A stretch of DNA of 64,000 nucleotides from Erodium maritimum (Eukaryota; Streptophyta; Magnoliopsida; Geraniales; Geraniaceae), in the NCBI GenBank assembly GCA_963921825.1, contig OY997594.1, positions 55,847,675 through 55,911,674 on the forward strand. Reading direction: 5' to 3'. The first letter of the stretch is position 1; every line of letters begins with the position of its first letter. The translations under genes and the position numbers were made by a program. Of this stretch, positions 56,002 to 64,000 are shown piece after piece. Below the pieces are notes generated by a model, which worked only from the letters and a program-made list of their open reading frames with translations, was not told the origin of the DNA and made no database searches.

Positions 56002-57232
56002 AGGTTATTTATGATAAGGTACCCTTATGTTTCGTCTACGAACGATAAAGTACCCTAATGAATTTTGTGTCCGATATGGTACCCTAATGATTCGTCCACG
56101 AACGATTTGGTTTAATGCTGTTAAAAAACTAACAGAATTATGTAGAATGACTATTTTGCCCTTTGACATTTGAGTTGACTTTTGACTTAAGTGTGAAATG
56201 ACCATTATACCCTCAGTTATTATTTCTCCTTAATTTATATTTTCTAATTAATTTTAATTTACAAAATAAAATAAATAAATTATATATTTTTTTAAAAGTT
56301 ATATTTTTTAAAAACTGAATTTTTTTTTCAAAAATCTGTTTTTATTTTTTAAAAATCAGATTTTTATATTTTAAAATCAGATTTTGTATTTAATTAGTTT
56401 TTTTTAAATTAGTTTTTTATATATATAAATAATTTTTTATTAAAACAGTTTTATATATAAAATATCATTTTAATTTTTTAAAAAAAATTTAATTTTATTA
56501 AAAAAAAAAATCTGAGAACTGTTCGTCTTCTCTGGAGTGTCTCCGGCCAGCCCCTCCTCCTGCCGTCGTCGTCCCCGGCGACCCCCACCTCCGCTGCCTC
56601 CTCCCTCTTCCACCTCCCATCGTCCTCACCTTCCTCGCAGAGCTGAAGCTCGCGATTTGGTTCAGATCTGAACCAAATCGCGAGCTTCAGCTCTGCGAGG
56701 AAGGTGAGGACGATAGGAGGTGGAAGAGGGAGGAGGCAGCGGAGGTGGGGGTCGCCGGGGACGACGACGGCGGAGGAGGGGCTGGCCGGAGACAAGCCGG
56801 AGAAGACGAACAGTTCTCAGATTTTTTTTTTAATATTAATTTTTAAAAAAAATTAAAATGATTATTTAATTTTATGTATTTTTAAATATATTTTTAATAA
56901 TTTTATTATTATATTAAATAATTTAATTTTTTAATTTTAAAAAAATAAATTTATTTATTTATTTATTTATTATATAATTAAGGGTATAATGGTAATTTTA
57001 TCTATCAAATTTATAAGCTTAAAATATGAAAGGGTAAAATCGTCATTTCACACCCCACTTAACTGCAAATGTCTAAGTTAGGGGAATATTCCGTTAGTTT
57101 TTAACGGAATATGCCAATTTTAAACCAAATCGTTCGTGGACGAATCATTAGGGTACCTTATCGGACACAAAATTCATTAGGGACCTTATCGTTCGTGGAC
57201 GAAACATAAGGGTACCTTATCGTAAATAACCC
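56002..57232. mobile_element. TIR/foldback element, copy 2 (relative of 16161-17994)
   Basis: The ends AGGTTATTTATGATAAGG and CCTTATCGTAAATAACCC match those of copy 1. TTTTTTTA flanks both sides (55994-56001 and 57233-57240), an 8-bp match in a low-complexity context. The whole element is one imperfect inverted repeat whose GC-rich centre (56513-56820) folds into arms of about 154 bases with no spacer. It has no transposase. Confidence 0.75.
56513..56820. repeat. Spacerless palindrome, two arms of about 154 bp
   Basis: The centre TTCAGATCTGAA lies at 56661-56672, and the arms extend to CTGAGAACTGTTCGTC / GACGAACAGTTCTCAG. Only a few mismatches and small gaps are visible, for example TCTGGAGTGTCTCCGGCC against GGCCGGAGACAAGCCGGA. 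The minus-strand open frame across it (56478-56795) reads through both arms and is not a gene. Confidence 0.92.
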
Positions 57233-58099
57233 TTTTTTTATATAAAGAACCAACAGTTTCAAAATGAAACCGATGAAAAGGACGAACCCCCATTACAAGC
57301 CAAAGGACACAGCCTCAAAGCAACCATCCCAACAAGGGGAAACTACAAACAATCCCAACCAGGGGAAGTACAAACAAACAGGTCTAGAAACCCTAATAAA
57401 TCTAACGTGAAGCACACCATAGAAACTAAGAAGGGTCTAACATCCTATACACAAAATTGAAGCAAACATAAACAAAGTAAAACAAGCCAACAAGGGCCAA
57501 ACAGAGGAACCAGAACTAGAACACAAAAATGTTATAACCCCGAACCCCACGCCGTCCACAAGCCACGCCAAAAGCAAACAGGTCCTCTTGGAGATGAAGT
57601 GCAAACAGAGACCACCACCGGTCCAAACCAAGCTAAGAGGCCGAGGAGCCACAAGATTCGAGCAGCAGCAAGAGGAACGACGACACAGGCCGGTACGAAT
57701 GAGGTAGGACGAAAGACCCAGAGATGAGTCAACCCCACACAATCCCCACCACCAAACCAATATACCAGTAGTGATATTAAACCGGCGGCCAACACCGCAC
57801 AGCAACCCAAAGGATTGGTCGATCCTAACCCCTAATCACCTAGTTCCATAACTTCCCCCGGAATTAACCCCACACGAGCTTCAAACAAGCCACAACTAAA
57901 CCCCCCAAGATTGTGGGGTCCCGATTTCACCACCGAAATCCGGGAATAGAAGTCGCCCAGGGAAGAAAACGGGAGAGGAATACCTGAATCCAAATGTAGA
58001 AATGAGGTAAGGACAGAACCGGCAAGACCTCCCAGAGCTCCGACGCCGGAATCTTTGTCGGCGGCCAGCACCGAACACAACGACCCGTAGGAGGAGATC
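57233..58099 (-). mobile_element. Reversed LINE-like retroposon fragment
   Basis: It starts at a reversed poly-A (TTTTTTTA) beside the foldback element. The minus strand contains CCCCTTGTTGGGATGG and CCCCTGGTTGGGATTG words shared with the retroposon at 24038-25320. Overlapping minus-strand frames (57437-57805, 57832-58080, 57927-58154) show no known domain. It is cut on the right by the LTR at 58100. Confidence 0.5.
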
Positions 58100-61029
58100 T
58101 GTCACGCCCCAAATTTGGTTTTGGCCGGACTCGAGATGTGACTTGAGTTGACAATTAAATAATAATAAAATAATAATAAAACCGATTACATATTCAAGAG
58201 GTTCCGATAAAATACTCGAATAACTTGTTCCAAATCATAAATAGGAGTCAAAGCTCTAAATAGAGTGCGAAAAAAATGTGGTTCATTACAAATGACCCAT
58301 GACGTCTCTAATACCCAAACTATCCAGAAGCTCCCGAGCCTCGAGTCCACTACTCATCAAGCACGCCTGTATAAACAGTCAATAGGACAAATAGGGGTGA
58401 GCTTACGCTCAGTAGGGAAAATCATAAACATTTTAACCTCCAATTTAGTAATAAAATCGCTTTAGCACAACGATATATATTGCAGTTAATACTTTTAATC
58501 AAAATGATGATATAAAATAGGCAAGATAAGAACAATATCACATTCTTAAGGATGACAGTAACTTTCAGGAGAATAAATGAAAAGCGTTGCAAGATTCGAT
58601 AACTACTAAAATGGGATCACGTGAATATCACGACAACGGCTCAAATCCTCAATACTCCGATCTACGAATAGGTTCTTGTGTCATATCGGATCCCATACTC
58701 CGATCCACAAGAGTATTCATGTCATATCAGATTTTCCCTCGGTCCAGAGGAGGCACATACATCGGGCTACCGGTAACAATCCCTGAGGGACACTTATCGT
58801 CGGGATTCTCGGAAATGCCCCCAAAGGACCATATGTCATAGGGAACCAAGGTAATGCTCTCGCAGGACGCATACACTCGGGTGAATCAGTACGTAACTGC
58901 TCCCCGTAGGGTAAACCAACCGATGCCCGCAGGGTCAATAATCACACGCCATACCGGAAACGCATATCGGCCTAGACGTCTTCCCGGTAACGCACATCGA
59001 GGAGTATAATCAATGCCCCGCAGGGTCCACAATCAATATCCCGCAGGATTAACTAATCAATGCCCCGCAGGGTCCATTACCAATATCCCGCAGGATTAAC
59101 TAATCAATGCCCCGCAGGGTCCACCACCAATATCCCGCAGGATTAACCAACCATTGCCCCGCAGGGTCCACAACCAATGTCCCACAGGACCTACCAAACA
59201 ATGCCCCGTAGGGTCTACCAATCAATATCCCGCAGGACCAATCAGACAATACCCCGCAGGGTATACCAATCAATATCCTGCAGGATCAATCAAACACACA
59301 AGGGATTCATACCCACAATTACACTTACCGTCGTACTTACCAATCACGTTCCATTGGTCTATCATTCACCCGATCATACCATTTAGCACAATCAACTACA
59401 CTCAATCGTTCATTCATTCATTCATTCAATCATACAATCATCCAAGCATTCATGTGATTATTCAAGCATATAATTTATCTAGTTTCATTAGACCCTTAAT
59501 TCATCTTAAAACTAAGCAAGCAATACATGTGAGGCAACCGCAACCAATCCTATGGCTCATCTCGTCCTTTCTACCAGTAAAGCAATTTCCCAAGTATTGA
59601 AAGCGAGTTAAGCTAGTTGTTCACAACCTATGCATGCATACTAGACACGTCCGGTTATTAGTAATGGAAAGACGATTATTCTAGTTATTCGCATCCTATA
59701 TGCAATCTAGGACCTTTCCAATTTTATTAACCTAATAGGCATACTAAAGCGTTATTTAAACGAGGAGTGTAGTACTTTCCCTACCTCGTGGTCTTCCTAC
59801 GAACAAATACTCCTATCAACAGCTGTCCGGATAGCCTCGTCTCGTCGGGCGAAGTCCAAGCTCTCGGGCAAGATCCAGTCTGGATTTAACAGATAAACGG
59901 TCCAATCAGTTCTCAAGTGTCCAAAAAACCTCGGAACGTCTCAAACGTCTTTAAATTACGATTTTTAAGTCAAATTCAATAATTAATTATTTAAATAATT
60001 CTGTGACCTGGATCCGGGTTCGAACCCGGTCCAGCCTCAGACCCGGTCCTTATCCGAGCCCGAACCGAACCCGGATCCAGATCCGATACAGAAACCGGAC
60101 CCAAGCCCAGCCAGATCCAGGCCGAGGCCCAGATAATTCCAGGCCCAGAGTCTGTATCCAGGCCCAGACTAAAATCTGGTCCGGAGTCCAAGCCTCGCCA
60201 GAGCTAGGGTTCCGGTGGTTCTCCGGTTCAGCTCCGGCGACGGCGGCGGAGCTCTAGGGCGGTTCTTCGACGGCGTGGGGTGGCGTCAGAAGCTTGGAAG
60301 GTCGCGAGGAGGTCGTCAGGGGAGGAATCGAGTCTCGACGTCCAGATCTGACGGGTAGGAGAGCTCGCCTGCGTTGGAAAGGCCAGATCTGGCTCGAGCG
60401 AGGTCCGACGAGCTCTTCTCGGACAAAGCTCGGCGAAGCGAACTCGATGTCGCTCAAAACAAGAGGGGAACAGATGGGGGGGTGAGACGAGGTCGGGAGA
60501 GAGCTCACCGACGAGGATTTGTCTGTTTGAAGGCGCGGTGGGGTTCAAGTGAAGACGGCGGCGCGATCCTCTGCGAATCGGGGAAGGAGAAGGAGAAGAA
60601 GGGAAAGGAACGGGGGAAAGGGAGAGTTTTCTGGAGCGGGAGTGAGAGGAGGGTGAAGGTGCGTGCTCAGGTGAGGAAGGCGAGCTTGCCGGCGACTGGT
60701 TCGAAGGAGGGAGACGACGAGGATCGGAGAATGCGAGAGGAAGGAGGAGAACCCGGGAGAGAACGTCCTCGATTTGCGTGCACAAAAATAAGGATGAAAC
60801 GATGCGTTGCGGGCTTTAAGGCTAGGGTTTCGTGGCGTTGGGCCTGACTTCATGGGCCGCATGAGTGTGAGTTGGGCCCTGGCTGGCTCGGCCCAAAGGG
60901 CTGGGTCTGACCTGGTCCAACTCTAACTTCCCTTTTTTCTTTCTTTCTCAAATTTCACTCGTTGCAAAAATCTACCCCAACATTTCATATTTCAAAATAA
61001 TACCCTTTTTGAATGAGTGAGGTTTTACA
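58100..61029 (-). repeat. 3' LTR of minus-strand Ty3 element, 2,930 bp
   Basis: It runs from TGTCACGCCCC to GGTTTTACA. The complement of its start is followed outward by a polypurine tract and pol remains, so this is the 3' LTR of an element lying on the minus strand. The base quintet before it is AGATC; the partner copy would lie outside the window. It holds the hairpin TGAGCTTACGCTCA (58399-58412), a 23/46-bp tandem repeat (59006-59290), a GC-rich repeat (60010-60180) and a GC-rich leader (60190-60840). Confidence 0.88.
59006..59290 (-). repeat. Tandem repeat with GCCCCGCAGGGT unit
   Basis: About twelve half-units alternate: CAATGCCCCGCAGGGTC and CAATATCCCGCAGGATTAAC, each about 23 bases. 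The frames 59154-59600 and 59177-59386 are translations of this repeat and are not genes. The same array recurs at 63790-64000. Confidence 0.92.
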
Positions 61030-61055
61030 GTCTACCCCCTGAAAAGAATTTCCTC
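61030..61055 (-). promoter_or_regulatory. Polypurine tract, minus strand
   Basis: Read on the minus strand, TTTTCAGGGGGTAGAC precedes the LTR start TGTAAAACC. It has the same layout as 30335-30358. Confidence 0.8.
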
Positions 61056-61430
61056 CTCGAAATTTAAAACTGAAGAAGCTCAAGGGTCGAGCAGGTAGGG
61101 ATCACTTCGCGTGAATCTCATCCTCACGTTCCCAAGTCGATTAAGCTCCTTGGTGTTCCATTACACTCGTACCAGTGGGGTAGTTTAGTCCCGTAGGACC
61201 TTCTCCCGCGTATCCAACATTCTGACTGACTGCTCCAAAAACAAGACGTCACCAGCTACCTCGATGTCCGTCCACTTGATAACGTGGGAAGGGTCCGTAG
61301 TGTACTTCCGTAGTCGGAATACAAGGAAGACGTTTTGCACTTTCCCGTGATATAGTTTTAATGCAAGGCTAAAGGCAACGGCTCCAACTTGCCCAAATCT
61401 CAAAAGATCCGATAAAACGCGGGGTTAGAT
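61056..61430 (-). pseudogene. Ty3 pol C-terminus: integrase tail and chromodomain remnant
   Basis: The minus-strand frame 61185-61403 reads VGAVAFSLAL, then QNVFLVFRLRKYTTDPSHVI, then VRMLDTREKVLRD. This is the conserved junction between the integrase C-terminal domain and the chromodomain of chromovirus-type Ty3 polyproteins. A frameshift follows; the next frame shows DPYLLDP before a stop at about 61080, matching the YPSLFDP end seen at 30280. The chromodomain guides integration to chromatin. Everything upstream (reverse transcriptase, RNase H, integrase core, gag) is missing. It assigns the long-LTR family to Ty3 chromoviruses. Confidence 0.8.
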
Positions 61431-63666
61431 TGCCTCCGCCGTAGTTGAACCGCAATAGTTCCTTCTTCGGGCTCATCGTCAGATATACGTGATCACTAAC
61501 CGCAACTCAAGGGTAGACGTAGTCTATCTGCGTAGCTCTTCTGTCAGCGCTGCGCAGTCTTTAATCGTTCCCGAAACAACGCAACCTTTGCTTAAACGCT
61601 CAACTCTTGAACACACTAGTTGTTCAAACGCCATACTTGGCGGTGAAAAACAGTCTTTCTCAATAGTTCACAACTCAACGAGCAACGTCTCACCTCAATT
61701 CAAAGAAAAACCGAGTAAAAACACAAGCCGAATAACACTCAAACACTTAAGAATCTCAGGTAACAGTTTAGATATCCTATACCGAAATTTTCCGTCGACA
61801 CAAGTATCCTGCCGGGACGCTCTGCAAGTCGAACAGAGTCGGAACCACACACCAACGTTACTTCTCAGTTTCCTCCTTAGCAACCGTTACAAGGACTAAC
61901 CACAAAAGAACTCAAACACTACCAAGTCAAGACCAACCACAAACGATTCTACAAGGAAGTAATACCCAAATTCAAACTTGGCGTTTGACGAACAGTATGA
62001 CTCACTAGTTCACAATTTCAATGTGAAACAAATTAGATCAACAGAAGGAAACAATGAGTACACACAACAAGTCGATTTGCCCTCAGACACTAAGGAATAA
62101 CAGATCACGATCAAGATAACCTATACTGGAATGCGGCGTCGGTGTAGATAGCGGGCCGTTACAGACAGCCTCGATGTAGATACTTCTCACCGGAAACCTC
62201 AGCGGTGTAGGTATCACACCGGAACAATCGACATCGGTCTAGACATGCCATACCGGAATTTTCCGTCGGTATGGGTGTCTTACCGGAATACTCCGAAAAT
62301 CGGACAAAGACGGAGCCATCCACAGATGTAACTCCTCAGTTTCTCTTTAGCAACCAACACACGAATAGTTCACACACTGGAACGCCAATAAGGTCATGTC
62401 ACGACCTAACACACACAAGACGAGCAAGTAACACACAAATGCAATCATCCAATCAAAGGTTCTCATAACCACTGCAGGGTTTGGAACAACCGCTCGTTTT
62501 ACCACATCTCGTGGAAAGATAGGTGCACCTCAATCAAGGAAATGGTACAATGTACCGACATCTAGTCGAAAGGAGGCATGCCTCAAAACATACCACAATC
62601 AGAGGCTCGTGCTGTACCAAGCACGACACACTTGTCCAACATAGCAACATGTCACACCGGGTCAAACTTTATCAAGGGTCTCAACTGATAACGGATCAGT
62701 CACTTATCAAGCATCACAATCCTAGATCGTGGTAAAACCATCAACACCTAACTATGATTAATCAAGAAGGTTATCCAACTCGCGGTATATATTTTTCTTG
62801 ACGTCGATACCTGTTTCACAACCCTTGACCAAACCACCTTACAAGTCACTTCATCCAAGTCATCGCATCAACGAGACAACGGTTCTCAAAACCGGTGCAT
62901 GGTTCAGTACAACCACGAACTCTACCGACATCTAGTCGGACGAACGATGTTCAACAACAAGGAACGATAGACCCTCTTACTGGCACCTAGTCGAAAGTAG
63001 GCGTCCTTCACGACGCCAAACTAAAGGTACGAAAATCATATTCGATAGTGAGTCACAATCAAAAATCGATTAACAAAGGTTATCCCAACCGGTGGTATTC
63101 TTTATACCGTTGACACTCGTTCACGAGCTATCGATCAAAACAACTTATAGTCACGTCCACCCAAGTCATCACTTAAGGAGTAATCAACACGCACAGAGAT
63201 CTCACGGATTTGAACAGTTCAGAAAACGAGTGCGGTCCCGTTAATCGTTTCTCGAACAACTCAGAACTAACAACGGTTAATTCTTAACTTCCCTTGCGTC
63301 CTGCATGGCACATATCCGAGTTACTACACAACGCTTCATTCGGTGCCATCTTGTTACTGGCCTGGAAGCTTGTGGTAGTCGCCCTCGGCTGTCTGTTGCC
63401 GGATTTCAACGTGAGGTGCTCTCACTTCTATGGCCTAACTTAATGGTTATGCTTTGTCCTCGCGGGACGTTGGCGTTCGTTCTTCTCTTGCTAATGGAGA
63501 TATGCCTTGGTACTCGGTTCGCGTTCTCCGTATTCTTCTCCGCTGGGAATGTCGTCTGATTAACTCTTGGTGTTATCCGCTTGTTCCATGTGGTTCGTGA
63601 ACTGGCGGCAACCGATTAGCCCCTCTGAGAAGAACGTAGGGAACACACTCTAATCTAATCTCTCAC
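61431..63666 (-). mobile_element. Non-coding internal part of the minus-strand Ty3 element
   Basis: No Ty3 domain is recognisable beyond 61430. Part of it repeats LTR-like words (CATACCGGAA and TCGGTCTAGACATG near 62230). A diverged direct duplication has a period of roughly 300-420 bases: CC(A/G).CATCTAGTCG(A/G)A..A recurs at 62560 and 62927, and GGTTATCC(A/C)A.C.(C/G)G(C/G)GGTAT at 62770 and 63077. The open frames 61489-61899 and 63305-63559 have no known domain. Whether this is original internal sequence or a further nested element is unclear. Confidence 0.4.
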
Positions 63667-64000
63667 GTACGACTTAACTGCTCCCCGCAGGGTAAACCAA
63701 CCGATGCCCCGCAGGGTCAATAATCACACGCCATACCGGAAACGCACATCGGCCTAGACATCTTCCCGGTAACGCACATCGGGGAGTATAATCAATGCCC
63801 CGCAGGGTCCACAATCAATATCCCGCAGGATTAACCAATCAATGCCCCGCATGGTCCACCACCAATATCTCGCAGGATTAACCAATCAATGCCCCGCAGG
63901 GTCAACCACCAATATCCCGCAGGATTAACCAACCATTGCCCCGCAGGGTCCACAACCAATGTCCCACGAGACCTACCACACAATGCCCCGCAGGGTCTAC
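63667..64000 (-). repeat. Partial LTR continuing past window end
   Basis: From AACTGCTCCCCGCAGGGTAAACC onward the sequence matches 58898-59210 of the LTR at 58100 and includes the GCCCCGCAGGGT array (63790-64000). The first ~790 bases of the LTR (the minus-strand 3' end) and the primer-binding site are missing, so a deletion joins internal sequence directly to mid-LTR. Confidence 0.8.

Noticed and set aside
56478..56795. 105-codon frame rich in proline and aspartate
   Set aside because: It runs through both arms of a palindrome, so the protein would be encoded by sense and antisense copies of one segment.
59006..59290. Candidate CRISPR-like array
   Set aside because: The units alternate without unique spacers, lie in an LTR of a plant element, and recur at 63790-64000.
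59154..59600. 148-codon frame of repeated GPT.QYPAG-type units
   Set aside because: This is a direct translation of the 23-bp tandem repeat in the LTR, not a repeat protein gene.
60228..60862. 185- and 157-codon frames on opposite strands
   Set aside because: They sit in the GC-rich leader of the LTR at 58100-61029; arginine/serine/proline-rich, with no domain and no conservation of frame with other LTRs.

Overview
This is nuclear DNA of a flowering plant, almost certainly a eudicot. The signs are long-LTR Ty3-type retrotransposons primed by initiator tRNA-Met, many decayed L1-type LINEs, PIF/Harbinger and Mutator-like DNA transposons, a TRIM element, and two short intronless plant genes with TATA boxes. 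I cannot name the species from sequence alone. No tRNA, rRNA, CRISPR array or bacterial-type operon was recognised.

Only two loci look like ordinary host genes. One is at 8060-8404 (+), a predicted myristoylated MGNC-type small protein. The other is at 53150-53479 (+), a 109-residue basic protein of unknown function. Nearly everything else is transposon-derived and broken by stops, frameshifts, truncations or nested insertions.

Layout. 1-1889: tail of a minus-strand LTR. 1890-7453: two LINE ORF1 remnants, the first split by a solo LTR of another family (2996-4683, TSD CCCCG). 7454-10615: host gene 1 plus LINE scraps. 11758-13130: Mutator-like element with a perfect 10-bp TSD and a GATAA-rich repeat core. 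13440-16140: LINE pieces. 16161-17994: TIR element with a GC-rich, possibly captured insert. 18010-23424: the best-preserved LINE, pierced by a 566-bp TRIM (TSD CTTAG). 24038-25320: poly-A retroposon with a 13-bp TSD. 26362-28696: LINE with an RRM-like ORF1, fused to a Harbinger remnant. 28697-33804, 34080-35208, 36910-~45474 and ~45640-~52810: four Harbinger-type elements carrying Myb/SANT-like ORF1 remains. Three of these have been hit by Ty3-type LTR insertions. 52810-55230: host gene 2 and a reversed LINE fragment. 56002-57232: palindromic relative of the 16161 element. 57233-58099: reversed LINE-like retroposon. 58100-end: reversed Ty3 element with a chromodomain remnant.

Target-site duplications let the nesting be read. 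GAACC flanks 29146-32990, GGCGG flanks 37392-40541, GTTCA flanks 41560-44791, TGGAT flanks 47294-52523, and GTCGT flanks 49202-52227 (nested inside the previous one). The most unusual object is the 47294-52523 insertion. Both of its outer ends are the 3' end of the LTR, and its left LTR is capped by an 87-bp inverted repeat with one mismatch. The long LTRs also share a symmetric hairpin at their 3' end, a second internal hairpin, and a conserved donor/acceptor pair that looks like a leader intron inside the LTR. I see no evidence for a new protein-coding system; what is new here is structural and transposon-related.
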